Below, one piece after another: positions 26,024-36,962 of a stretch of DNA of 62,000 nt. The translations under genes were made by a program, and so were the position numbers. The stretch is from Lingula anatina (Eukaryota; Brachiopoda; Lingulata; Lingulida; Lingulidae): assembly GCF_001039355.2 (NCBI RefSeq), contig NW_019773625.1, forward strand, positions 1,334,132-1,396,131, in the 5' to 3' direction. Each line of letters begins with the position of its first letter. Within the stretch, counting starts at the first letter, position 1. The notes beneath the pieces were generated by a model, which worked only from the letters and a program-made list of their open reading frames with translations, ran no database searches and was not told where the DNA came from.

Positions 26024-26275
26024 GTTCTTTTTAGTCAACGTGCCGCAACAACACCAATCCTTGTGTAGCAACTTCGGAAGCACATGTGTAAATTTACATC
26101 TCGCGAGACTTTGCGTGACTTCCGGGATTGTTGCCATGTGACCGCGTACACATTGTTTACAAATGGCAGCAGTTTCACTGTGTACGCTGTACCTTTAACT
26201 GCCATTTGGAATAACGATTTCGTTATTGCTTTGGTTTATTGAACAACAGCCAAACACGTCTCTGGAGATGTAGAG
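26024..26275. promoter_or_regulatory. Bidirectional promoter between NIP7 and the 26.8-kb gene
   Basis: About 250 bp separate the NIP7 start codon from the donor (GTAAGT at 26276) of a probable non-coding first exon of the plus-strand gene. The interval contains the perfect palindrome TCTCGCGAGA at 26099-26108, an ETS-type ACTTCCGGG at 26118-26126, a CATGTGAC E-box near 26145 and AAATGGCAGC near 26161. There is no TATA box in a credible place. These features are known from mammalian housekeeping bidirectional promoters; activity here is inferred. Confidence 0.65.
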
Positions 26276-26768
26276 TAAGTATTGTTGAAGTTCTTAAAGG
26301 CAACAGAGGATATGGCATTGTTGAAAACACTTGAATTGTGACGTTTTTGGTGTCGAGCCCTCTGACGCGACCTTTGTGAGTTAGATGACCACAGCGGCAA
26401 GTGTCAGTTGATATTGTTATTGTTAAATTGACGAGGCAGGGTAAAATTTATATATATCAGGTTGTAATTATCGAAGCACCGTTTTTAATTTTATTATTAT
26501 TATTATTGCAGAACATGAAGATAAGTACACGCTTACATAGTCAAAATTAATTATAATCTTAAGTACTGGGTATAACGGTAGCTGCAGGTTTACATATGTA
26601 TCTATAAAAAATCCATTTGTTGGAAGGAATAATTTAATTAGTATTAGAATGGGATTTACATACGTATACTGTATATAATGAGAATTGGAATGTAAGCTAA
26701 CATGATTTCATTCATATTATTCCAGTGGAGGTGAGCGAGAAACTGCAAGAGCTGACATTGAACCAGAA

Positions 26769-29527
26769 ATGATGCTGGTCCAAAGCATCCAGTCACCAAA
26801 AACTCCTCTAGCCAATTTTGTTATTGGAGGTAGCACTAGCAATGTGCTAGATGGCAAGACAGACCACAGTGAATTAGTGGACTATAGTAGGGCAAAGACA
26901 GCTGGGAGCAGGGGAAGCAGCACCCCTGGAAGTGCCAAGCTCCTTTTAAAGATCAGCCATAGTCAGGGAAACATCAGTTCACCCCTACACCCTGAGAACC
27001 ATAATGAGTTTGGTGCACTGTCATCAAACACACTGCAGGTCACAACAAGGACTGCAGCATTACAACCTGGAAATCTTGGTGAATTAAGTTCACAGACTAC
27101 ATCTGCCCTGCATCTCACAGCAGGTAATTCTGTGCTTGGACATGCAGGTATCACAGGGGCTGCTACGCTGCAGCATACAACTTCCTATGATCCCAGGTTG
27201 GGAGCAACAGATGTGTTACCTAGCATTAACTCCTGTCGTGTCGGCTCAGGGAAATCTGTTTCTTCTGTACACAGCATACGTCTGGATGCAGCAGACATAC
27301 TGAGATCTGCAGGGTGCTCTAGTGGGACACCAACCATGAGGGTCCCCAGTGCCACCCTAAGACTCAAGTCTCTATTGTGCAATGCTCAGACTAAAACTAG
27401 GCCAGTATCCAGTCATTTCTCCATAACACACGTTGATGTCCCCAAAGCATCAAACCTGTTACGGAAACTCAGGGTTGATAGTGATACTGACAGCACCCTG
27501 GGTACAGGGGGATACTTACAGGATGAAATACAAGTGGCAAAGACTGTGCTGCAGAGGGAGGACTCAGGGTACAGTGAGCCCCTCTCTAATAGATCTGCTG
27601 ACACTGAGGAAAATGTATCCAGGACTGGTGAGTTTTTAAAAAAAAATTTATTTCATAACACTTTTGCTTCCTCAGACAACATTCCCAGTTAATAGTGCTT
27701 CCCCTTATGGCTAAAAAGTTTGCCCAAACGTATATTCTTGCATTTTCTGTAGGCTTGTTTGACTCCATGCAGTGCTAACAACTAAATAAAATCTCCTTTT
27801 AGGCATTCTCAGTTGAATTCCATTGACATTGGCCAAGATATTCAAAGTTAGTCAAGACTTTTAAATACCATAAATTTGCTTCAAATTGTCTGTTAAAAAT
27901 AATACAACTCACAACTGTCAATTTTTGAACCTTCAGGATCTCGCAAGTCAAGACCCAAGTCTAGGAGGAAGAAAAGGAGAGAAAAAAGTTCCAGGGTGCG
28001 CCAAGGTCTAAAAGTGATAGGCAACAAAGCTCCCACGAAGCTCAACCAGATCAAGTTTTCACCTCGAAACTCTGAGACAATAAATACCAATAACAACAGG
28101 GCAGTACCCAGTCCCAGGGGCCCTAAAAGGGAAAACACAATGAACTTCCAAGTGTACTGCAAGCCTATACAGACACTCCCCCCTTCATACAGGCCCCCTA
28201 AGCCTGAGAAGCCAGCTGTGATCAGGCAGTCTGATATAAAGAGTCAGAATCTCTTAACTCTTGGTCATGCTAATACTGTATATACATCTACAGGTGGTTC
28301 CAGTACTCTGAGCTTTAGTTTAAGTAAAAGCTGGGGTTCTATGCAGTCTGGCAACACACCAGCAGGCTCACCAAGGAGGAGTGTTAATGAGAACCAGCTG
28401 AACAAAGTGGTGAAAATTTACCTGTCTGAGAAACAGAGTGAGAATATTGTTGAGGCTGGGGGTGTGGTTCCCTGTGCCCCGCCTGCTTCTCCAACTCCAG
28501 GTAAGTTGAATATATACATGTTGTGGAGTGGCTGTTTCATATTGATGGCAATGAGTCAATTTTTTCTATGAAAAGATTGAGTCATGATCATTTGTCTTTA
28601 TTTCGTTATTGTATTTAAATTTTATTTTAAAAAAAGCCATTTCTTCCTCAGATTTATCATTATAACCTGTTATTTGATTTCATTTCACAATAATAATTTT
28701 TTATTGTGAGTACTTTTGATACCTAATGATATCTTTTTTAAAAATTTGTTTAACTCCAATAGAATCAATATTACCAAGCACACGTTTTGTCACCCCCTTT
28801 ATACTTAAAACTTCATTTCTTTCTTTTCCTAATGTATATGTGCATTGGTGGAACTATGTATCTAACCATTTATCATTTTCATTTATTCATTTTTGCCTTT
28901 TGAATCTTTTTCAGAGCATCTGCTCTCTCACAAGTATGTACCTAGCATGAGTGACAATGTTGCACAGAGAGCAATGAAAGGACGTCTTGAAGTTTTAGAG
29001 AAAAAACAGAAGAAAAAAGAGCTCCAGAAAGAAGTCGAGAAAGACAAAATGATGAAACAGCTCTTGAAGGAACAAGAAAAAGAAAAACGGAAGAAGCAGA
29101 GACAGGAGGTAGTGTTTTAACATTCTTATATTTAAAAAAATATTTTTTAATATTTGTATAATTGTGCACAGACCCAAGGTCACAAATATTAACAATCTTT
29201 GAGTTCAAAAATTTCAAGATAATGTGAATAAAATTGGTCCATGTAAAAAAAGATAAATAATAACCAATGTATTTTATTGATTTTAAAACTTAAAAATTTT
29301 ATACTAATTTTGTCTGTTTTTAGATATATGCATTGAACAAAGTGATGACCAATTTGGAGTTCAGTAACTTCCTAGCATTCTGCAAATTAAAGGGAATCAA
29401 TATTGAGACAGAGGATACAGACTCAGAGAAAAAACATTCTGGCAAACGTCGGAAGAAATCGGCCAAAAAATCAAAATCCTCAGACCGGGGAACTGATCTG
29501 CCCCTGTCTTCACTTGTGGATGGCTAG
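26769..29527 (+). CDS. Unrecognised 606-aa basic, serine-rich protein, complete
   Basis: Coding exons are 26769-27627, 27937-28500, 28915-29108 and 29324-29527, all with GT-AG introns and consistent phase; the total is 1821 bp including the stop. A non-coding first exon probably ends at 26275 and joins the exon beginning near 26726. No in-frame ATG precedes 26769. Residues 1-286 are Ser/Thr/Gly-rich and probably disordered. Residues about 289-306 are strongly basic (RKSRPKSRRKKRREK), a likely nuclear signal. Residues about 490-540 form a highly charged helix or coiled coil (KKKELQKEVEKDKMMKQLL), followed by a hydrophobic, conserved-looking tail (YALNKVMTNLEFSNFLAF) and a second basic cluster (KRRKKSAKKSKSS). 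I do not recognise the family and assign no function. Confidence 0.85.
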
Positions 29528-30103
29528 AGAAACAGTCCAAGCTCAACTGGTGCTACCTCTTTAAAAATCCACCCCACCCTCCACACATGTACAAAATACT
29601 ACATTGTCAGTGAGTGTTCACACACCATGCATTTATACACATGAATCCAAACATACTCATACACAAAAGCACATACACATGGTCACATGCTCAAGTTTCT
29701 ACAGTATGTTATATGTTGCATATGTGCAAGCATATATATTGACTGATAAATTGGGGAAACTTAGTACATAAATAATAACAATAATTATGGTCTGTGGATT
29801 TTGTTTTCATGTTGAAATTGCATACGTCTGTGATAACCAGTAATTAATGGTAATTAATGCAGCAATATACTTTCCATTGTATAGTGATTTACCATGTTTT
29901 ATAAAGGTGTGTTAATAGTTTCCTCTGTGATGGTAATCCAGACTTCCACACAATGACAACTTTTATCTGTTATTATATAGATAAAGTGCCAAAACATTTA
30001 GAATGGGTGGAAACATTGTTTAGTAACGTATATATTAGTATCATGAAGTCATGCAGATTTGTTTTTATTGTAAAAAAATATTTTCCAATAATTAAACATG
30101 TAC

Positions 30104-30153
30104 ATACACACACACACACATGCACATGCACACACACACACACACACACACAC
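30104..30153. repeat. (CA)n microsatellite in the 3' UTR
   Basis: Two CA runs separated by TGCACATG. Open frames on both strands across it are artefacts. Confidence 0.9.
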
Positions 30154-31005
30154 ATAGAGGAAATGTAGACCATTGGAAGGCACTTTTAAAATGTCTTCCA
30201 AGAAATTAGAGGTAGGCATATATCAGGTCCTAGTATGATATCATGACAGGAACAAGACAATAATGGTTTACTTCTTCTTCATCGTGGCAAAAGTTGCAGA
30301 ATAGGTATGTACTTTTAGATGCTTCCTTAATGGTCTTTCAAGGATATGTTTATCAGTAGATTTTTTATTTTGCTAATGGTCTGATTATATATATACATGT
30401 ATTGTGACACATTTGAAATTTATTTCTAAATCTAAATGAACTGTTTTGTTGTGAATGTTTTGATTATCATGTAGATGCTTAAATGATGAAATTTTAAGTC
30501 TAAAATTGTCTTGATTCTAACTATGTTGGTCTAGAGAGAATGTCAAAAATTATGTACATGTTGCAGTAGTAACATTCCCTGTTTTTTTTTTCATAATTCT
30601 ATAAAGTTAAATTTGATTTAATAATCATGATTTAAAGTTGAAATACCTTACATTTTTACCTGCAAGTCTTACTTGTAAGTTATTCCATGTACCAGTCATT
30701 GAATGTGTTTCAAGTGATAAAATAATTTCAATATAAACATGATCTGTTGATATGTAATAATATATGTTATTTTGCTTATTATACCATTAACATTTACTAG
30801 ATGATTTTAGCCAATATTTATGTAATTATATTGCAATACAAAATATATGATTAGCATTTTTATATACCCATTTATGTTAGAAGACAACTCTTTTAGATTT
30901 ATACCTAATATATATTTATATGATATTTTTGTGACTTATGTAAATCCTAATCAGACCAAACATTGCATAATACAGCTATTACTAACGGTGTCTTGATGTA
31001 AGTGC

Positions 31006-31011
31006 AATAAA
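31006..31011 (+). terminator. Polyadenylation signal of the 26.8-kb gene
   Basis: AATAAA, followed by a T-rich region (GACTTTTATT) about 35 bases on. It is the best signal downstream of the stop codon at 29527. Confidence 0.55.
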
Positions 31012-31435
31012 TCAATAATGATACATACTTTTGAAGTGTGTGAATGACTTTTATTAAAAAACAGATAAAAGAATTATTTATCGTCAAGGAACGATTTCAT
31101 GCTTGGCTGTAACATTGATTGCGTAATGAACATAAAAATCACATTAACCTCGTCATCTATAATAAGACTCGAATGTTCCTTGGTGCAAAAAATCTTGATC
31201 AAAACCAATTAAGTATTTTAAACAATTTCAATGAAATCGCTATATAAAACCCATATTGTTTTACCTAGGACCTTCGTCCATCCCCGTACACTTTGTGTCA
31301 TTTATGAGCGCAGGAAGCAGTGGGCAAGGGGGGGGGGGAGGCTAAGAGACCCTCTCAAAATGGCGTTACTTTTTTGTACTGTTTTATGATCTGCAAAATA
31401 AGATTCCTTTCTTCTGTCTACAGGTAGATCGGTAA

Positions 31436-31577
31436 GGGGCCATCCATTTTTATCATTATTTCCCCAGTGTTTCCAGAACTCCCCTCCCCCACCCCACCCC
31501 ACCGCCTTCAGAAAGTACCAGGTGAAAAACTAAAAATGATGACCTTTGTGAAAATGATGATAAAAATGGATGAGTCC
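31436..31577. mobile_element. Short MITE with TAA duplication
   Basis: TAA flanks both ends (31433-31435 and 31578-31580). The ends CCATCCATTTTTATCAT and GATGATAAAAATGGATGAG are inverted copies. The 142-bp element has no coding capacity and includes a C-rich central run. Confidence 0.75.
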
Positions 31578-32439
31578 TAAATTATCCAGTTAAATTGTTT
31601 TCGTTTCCAGTTAATCTTATCAAGAATTGTCTCAGTGTCACTTTTATATTGGGCAAATGTACTCTTGCAAAAAGAAAAAAAAACAGGTGGTCTTTTCACA
31701 TTTTTATTAATTGTCACTTCGCTAAGTACTTACAATGAATTCTAATCTGCACATGTTTCACAGAATAACATGAGTTTGGTAAATTTAATAGGACAAACAA
31801 CTTTAACATTAAACGCGGAAAAAATCCTCCTTGTGTAAAGAATTTTACAAGTAGTTCTTTTCCATTTCTTTCATTTCTAACAAATACATGCATAACTAAA
31901 TTTGGTTTGTATACACGATTTGTTGAAGAGGTACCGAGTGCTAGAATGAAGATATATAAAAATCCGTTGTGCGTGTTATTCAGCAATAAAGATATAGTAT
32001 ACGCGTTTAATTGAAAATGACACAAAGGTGATATTTTTATGTCTTCATGCTCTGCAAATCTACGTATATTTCCCAATTCAGACCTTACGAGAAACTTCAA
32101 ATAAAAATACCTGACGACGACTTTTCCTTCTGAAATATAAATATACAGTAGGGCAAGGCAGTCAAAACGTCTGAACAGACATTCATAATTAAACCATATC
32201 TAGTAGTTAGATACGGTGTATAACCTCAAATCCAGGTGCTGTACTAAGATTCACAAGTAACAGAAAATAGCTGTTTCTATAGGTAATTTTGATTGTGTCC
32301 GAAAATCCTGGATATGTTTCCTTTAATGTAAGTTTGTAAAAACTGCCTAGATGCCAGGCAAAAAATTTTACTCATTCCCCTCCCTGTCAATTTAAGTAAA
32401 TCCTGGACTATGATCCGATACTAGGGACATTCGGGGGGG

Positions 32440-32632
32440 GGGGGGTCAGTGTTCAGAAAAAGAACCCCCCTTTGAAATTGCTGGCTATGGGCTAGCACGA
32501 AATTTCATGCGTTAGCACTCCTATTGACGTTTCTGATATGTACTATCTGTGCTAACGTTAGCACAGCCAGTACTTGTCAGAATCGTCAATAGGAGTGCTA
32601 ACGCATGAATTTTCGTGCTAGCTATGGGCCTG
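32440..32632. mobile_element. Family D remnant interrupted by another element
   Basis: The piece AAAAAGAACCCCCCTTTGAA and the end TGGCTATGGGCCTG match the family D elements at 8536-8669 and 39317-39482. It is split by the foldback element at 32493-32620. The left part includes a G run and is degraded. Confidence 0.55.
32493..32620. mobile_element. 128-bp foldback element with 9-bp target duplication
   Basis: The 9-bp GCTATGGGC occurs at 32484-32492 and again at 32621-32629. Between them is a nearly perfect hairpin: 37-bp terminal repeats starting TAGCACGAAA with one mismatch, and a centre containing the 20-bp palindrome CTGTGCTAACGTTAGCACAG. No coding capacity. A 9-bp duplication is typical of Mutator-like elements, but the termini alone cannot prove the superfamily. 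Confidence 0.85.
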
Positions 32633-33515
32633 ATCTCTACAGCTTCTTACATATTCTAAGTACATATGCCGTAGTCCATACACTCTTGTCCTTTCCCCAG
32701 CTTATATCAAATCATAAACAAAATACATATATTACTGAATGAATATACACTGGTACTCGAGTCAGTGCTATACTTATAGACACATAGTCTGTAAAATAAT
32801 TGACAGCTGAAATATCTGTCAAAACATCAGTGTCCCATTCTCAAAGAATTAGTCCATAAAATCTTATTCGCCATAGTAGTTAGTGCTGGAGTAGTTAGTA
32901 CTGACTGTTTGTAGAAACTATCCCAAATGTGTAACCACAGCCCCGCGTAAATTTAACCCGACTTCGTTACGTTTCGGGGCGAGAAAGTGTACACTGAAGC
33001 ACGTCCATGTCAACGTAATTTTGCAAGATATGTATTTCTGGAATACATTAACTTACATGTATATTTCAATATTTAGCTAGTAGTAGTAGATATAAGTAGA
33101 GTTCGCTTTCAGAATGCGACCATTCTAGTACAATGTATAGCTGAAAATTTTGTTGACAGTCACGCCTTTGATTTCTTTGTCACAGATAGGCCACGTCCGA
33201 TACGTCCTTCTTAAGTTCACAATTCTAGGACTCCCTATCCGAGCAAATGTCAAGCAAAAACAATGTCAAATAGGGGCAGACATCGCCAAGTTCACTGCAA
33301 AATGTTGTCATTTAATTGGGAGAGCACAAGGCGACAGGAAAAAACCATACGTCAATATATGTTAAACATTAATTCCTACATTATATGTATTTTAGAAAAT
33401 TTACAAATAGTTTAATGACTTGCAATATCTCTCAATATGCGTTGAGCTTGTGGAAGTAATCCGGTACTGACAAGTTAAAGGATGCGTAGAGATGGCGTCC
33501 TGTCCCCTACTCCCT

Positions 33516-36500
33516 TCACATGTGATCAATAATTTTTGCCTTAGAACCCATGGAATCAACAGACGCGTTGGAAATGGTCCTTGGCATAATACAATTGACG
33601 CCATATGCTTCCTGTTTCCAAGGTGACAACGACGTCTGGCAGCGGCACGCGGACTTATACAAATCGTACACGCGGCGATTACAGATGAAGGCAAAGAAGA
33701 TGAACATGCCTTGAGAGCAGTTGAATACTATGAACAAAATGTTCATGGTGTATAAAACGTAACACACGGTTGCCGTATGAGTCGGAACAATTCCGCTGAT
33801 GACGGAGGAGGCCAGGCCAAACACCCAGGTGAATCCCATAAACGTGGACATGCGCACATACAGCATGACGTCAGCGTGACCGGTGAGGCGACTCACGGAC
33901 GCTCGCCGTCGGCTTAGTTTTGTCACTTTCATAGTGGCGCGGATGCTTAAAATTGTGCGCCCGAAGAAAAAGGCGTTGACGAAGCAAATGAAAAAGAGCG
34001 GCCCACCGAAGACAGTTAGTGTTGCTGTAGGAACACTAATCCAGCACCCAGACGCTTGGATATCAACAGCGGTGTTCATGGCAGCGGAACCGTTTGACGT
34101 GAAACTGGTCTCCATGTTGACTCGGCCATACCCGATATTGAAGTCCAACTCCTCGAAGAAGGGTATCTTGTCCACCAAGACACACGCCATGACAATGAGT
34201 GCCGGACATCCCCAAGCGTACAACATGTACCGCGGAAAGAATTTCCCCTTTTCGCGCACTCTTGGAAGGATGCATTTTGTGGTGAAAGTCTTGTACAAAT
34301 CAAACGCCATCACGTTCATCCAGAAAAACGCGGCAAGAAAAAGGTAGTGGGTGCCTACAGCGACAGCAACGCAAAGCTCTTCGTGTTTTATCAGTGACCC
34401 AGAGAAAAACGCGGCCTGTCCAAGTAGAAGCGCTGCTGTTAGGTTCATGACGTTAGTCCCTGGGAGGTTGCGCAGTTGACGAAACAGCAGAAACGTAAAT
34501 AATGTTATTGCCATGGCAACCACAGACGTGACTCCCAATATGACAGTGAGATACGACTCTGCGGATTCAAAGGCACCGAAGATTTCCGAAGCACAGGCTA
34601 ATTTGTAGTGAGTCTCATACTGAGTGAGCGAAGTGAGATTGGCTTCACTACCATTTCTCCAGACTTCCGGTACGCATATCAATAGCTTTCCGGCATCTCT
34701 GGTGTACTGATATTCATTAAGCGAATAATTTTTGCCATGGAACTTAAAATGTCTATTTGGGTAAAATTTGGCGTCCGTGACGTTGATCGGCATCTTAGGG
34801 CAGGAAGTGTCTCTAAGACGCGGGTGCTTTTCACATACAGTGGCATAACCGTCAAAGTTGTGATGCACGGGACCAAGAAAGTCCCATTCACCTTGTAGGA
34901 GCACAGTCAAGTCGAATTCCCCAACTTTGTAAATAGTTTCAGTAACGTTGATGTAGACCCCAGAGCGCGTTAAGTTCAAATTTTCGTCAAAGTACTGGAT
35001 GAGGGTAAAGTTCGACGCGAGGTAGACTCGCGCTCTTCCATCCTTACACCAGTCGATGAGACCGACGTTGTTGTGGCCCCCAGAAATGTTAAATTTAAGC
35101 TGATGAAACTCCAGCATAATTCGGCGTCTCTTGAAAGCTGCCGTAATGCGATCGATGTAAGCATCCATGTCGTCATAGGTATCTTTTTCCTCTGCCTCGT
35201 CCGGCTTTACCAGAAAAATCATCTGTTTGTGGACAAGGTCGCTTAGCTCATCTGGCTCTCCCGAACCTTCGAAGGAGTAATCGTGGTCAAACTGATCAAG
35301 TGTCATTGCCTGCTCACGAGAAGCGGAATAATCGATCTTGGTCAGGTTATCTGTAGCGTTGACGTAGTCTCCAAATGTCACATCAATAATTTGATCCGGT
35401 CTTATACCCGCAGCGTCACTGACGGCCCGTACGGATTCATTAATAAAGCGATCAAAGCCGGTCTCTATTTTCTTAATCAGACCTCGGCTCATGTAAAAAC
35501 TCAGCTTGATTTTAAACGGGGAAACAGCCGACGCGGCGTCAACCGGGGCAGCGTCAATTGGTTCGCAGACCTGCTTCTCGGCGTTGATGACGTACCCCTC
35601 TTGGCAGAGAATTAGGAAGCACGCTTTCTTTACTGGGTCGAAGATCTGTTCGTCTGTGCAAGAAGGCAGCTCATTGACGGTGTTCGTGTTTTTGGTCAGT
35701 TGTTGTGTACTGGTCAGTAGAATGTGGGCTTGACCATTGATGCCAAAATTCATAAGAATAGAGAAAGAGGTTGTGAATCGGTTTGACGCCATCCCGAGTA
35801 CGTTGCTCGCATCCCTGCGGACGAGGCGTTGCGCATTTGGGGGTGCGGGGTGGTCGCAGTGTTTTATCAACTCCTGAATTTGAATCGGAGGCTGGATCGC
35901 TTCAACTCGGCAATCTTCGTCAACGTACCGACTGATGTCCTGCAAGTTCATCGCATGCACTTTGGGTTCCTTCTCAAGAGGGTTGTGGTTACAAGTCACA
36001 GATTTAGTCCATATTTCCATATCTGTCACCATATTACACTGAGCACAGAACACGTCGCGATACGTGTTGCCATAAAAATCGGACACGGGCACGTCAGAAA
36101 ATATGGCGTCGTGTTGGACATGTTCACAGAAGTCTCGGACATCATTGTCCAGCCAGTGGGCCGGACATCGGGACACTACTGCAATACCGGTGGCGTTGTA
36201 CCCTGGAAGGTGAATACACTGGGGCATTACTGGCCTCGGCACGTACTTGGCATAATCGCTTAAATCAATGGGAGTTTGGGGGACGGCGGGGTGGGGAATG
36301 TCTTGCGTTGAAGCGTCTCCGCACGCTGGATTGGATGTAGTAACGCCATCTTCGGATTGTTCGCAGTTCTTCTTGTCCGTCATTTCGTGTTGTGTCTCAG
36401 TCTGCGCCTCGTTTATCAGTCCCTCTTCCTTCCAATCGAGCGTGTCGTCTGTCGATAATCCATTTTCGTCATGGCTTGTGTTTTTGTCCACAGCGTTTCT

Positions 36501-36962
36501 CTGGTACCGTTTTTTATGTGTTGATATTTCTTTCCAGTCCGCAGTGTTTTCATTTATTTTAATTAACACTTTTCCTTTCATAACCAAGTCGTTTGTATCA
36601 AATTTTTTGCTAAACATCCCTGCTTGAATTCTGTCATCGTCGTTGATGTCGACGTAGCTTTTTCTATGACTTAATGTTTTTGCTGTGTTAGAGAAATGTC
36701 CCCATACATTGAGTATCTCCGGATGAAATTTGCTTCCTACTTGGCTCCTTTCTTGTCCTGGCGCTTGCTTTTGCGCTTGATATTTTTCTCGCTTGACGCC
36801 ATCTTTTGATACAGGTAACGTTGCTGCAACAACCAATAGAAGGCTAAACCAAAACATGGCTGTCAACACTTTTAACGATTTCCTTGTCTCTACTGTCAGG
36901 AAATGTTTTTCTGTTAACCCAGTCAGTCTAACAAATTCACGTGAAGCGTCGGCGAGCGACAT
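33516..36962 (-). CDS. Intronless Methuselah/adhesion-like GPCR, complete
   Basis: One uninterrupted frame encodes 1148 aa. Met36 (ATG at 36857) begins a textbook signal peptide (MFWFSLLLVVAATLPVS), so translation may start there and give 1113 aa; the upstream ATG adds 35 residues. The ectodomain of about 765 residues has a polar N-terminus, a Cys-rich block (about 249-330) with the pattern SRCPAHW...PVSDFYGNTYRDVFCAQC, a further Cys segment (435-466), and a membrane-proximal block (about 709-765) with NYSLNEYQYTRDAGKLLICV. Many N-glycosylation sequons are present. Seven membrane helices span about 804-1096; LRNLPGTNVMNLT, FMGFTWVFGL and NCSQGMFIFFAF are class B2/Methuselah-type signatures. 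I see no clear GPS cleavage motif. Ligand and G-protein partner are unknown. The gene is more G+C-rich than its surroundings. Confidence 0.88.
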   Translation of the reverse strand: MSLADASREFVRLTGLTEKHFLTVETRKSLKVLTAMFWFSLLLVVAATLPVSKDGVKREKYQAQKQAPGQERSQVGSKFHPEILNVWGHFSNTAKTLSHRKSYVDINDDDRIQAGMFSKKFDTNDLVMKGKVLIKINENTADWKEISTHKKRYQRNAVDKNTSHDENGLSTDDTLDWKEEGLINEAQTETQHEMTDKKNCEQSEDGVTTSNPACGDASTQDIPHPAVPQTPIDLSDYAKYVPRPVMPQCIHLPGYNATGIAVVSRCPAHWLDNDVRDFCEHVQHDAIFSDVPVSDFYGNTYRDVFCAQCNMVTDMEIWTKSVTCNHNPLEKEPKVHAMNLQDISRYVDEDCRVEAIQPPIQIQELIKHCDHPAPPNAQRLVRRDASNVLGMASNRFTTSFSILMNFGINGQAHILLTSTQQLTKNTNTVNELPSCTDEQIFDPVKKACFLILCQEGYVINAEKQVCEPIDAAPVDAASAVSPFKIKLSFYMSRGLIKKIETGFDRFINESVRAVSDAAGIRPDQIIDVTFGDYVNATDNLTKIDYSASREQAMTLDQFDHDYSFEGSGEPDELSDLVHKQMIFLVKPDEAEEKDTYDDMDAYIDRITAAFKRRRIMLEFHQLKFNISGGHNNVGLIDWCKDGRARVYLASNFTLIQYFDENLNLTRSGVYINVTETIYKVGEFDLTVLLQGEWDFLGPVHHNFDGYATVCEKHPRLRDTSCPKMPINVTDAKFYPNRHFKFHGKNYSLNEYQYTRDAGKLLICVPEVWRNGSEANLTSLTQYETHYKLACASEIFGAFESAESYLTVILGVTSVVAMAITLFTFLLFRQLRNLPGTNVMNLTAALLLGQAAFFSGSLIKHEELCVAVAVGTHYLFLAAFFWMNVMAFDLYKTFTTKCILPRVREKGKFFPRYMLYAWGCPALIVMACVLVDKIPFFEELDFNIGYGRVNMETSFTSNGSAAMNTAVDIQASGCWISVPTATLTVFGGPLFFICFVNAFFFGRTILSIRATMKVTKLSRRRASVSRLTGHADVMLYVRMSTFMGFTWVFGLASSVISGIVPTHTATVCYVLYTMNILFIVFNCSQGMFIFFAFICNRRVYDLYKSACRCQTSLSPWKQEAYGVNCIMPRTISNASVDSMGSKAKIIDHM

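Larger units (their letters stand above)
29528..31030 (+). other. 3' UTR of the 26.8-kb gene
   Basis: This 1.5-kb A+T-rich stretch follows the stop codon and ends at an AATAAA at 31006-31011. It includes a (CA)n tract at 30104-30153. I see no other coding segment. Confidence 0.6.
31578..33515. other. DNA downstream of the GPCR gene, probably partly its 3' UTR
   Basis: A minus-strand AATAAA lies at 31703-31708 and weaker ATTAAA signals at about 33,312 and 33,411, so the 3' UTR length is uncertain. A 128-codon open frame at 31714-32100 on the minus strand has no recognisable domain and is probably not a gene. Confidence 0.4.

Noticed and set aside
31714-32100. 128-codon open frame on the minus strand downstream of the GPCR
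   Set aside because: No recognisable domain, A+T-rich composition and a position within the probable 3' UTR; it looks like chance.
33883-34347. 154-codon plus-strand frame inside the GPCR gene
   Set aside because: It is antisense to a long, well-supported coding frame and is a shadow of its codon structure.
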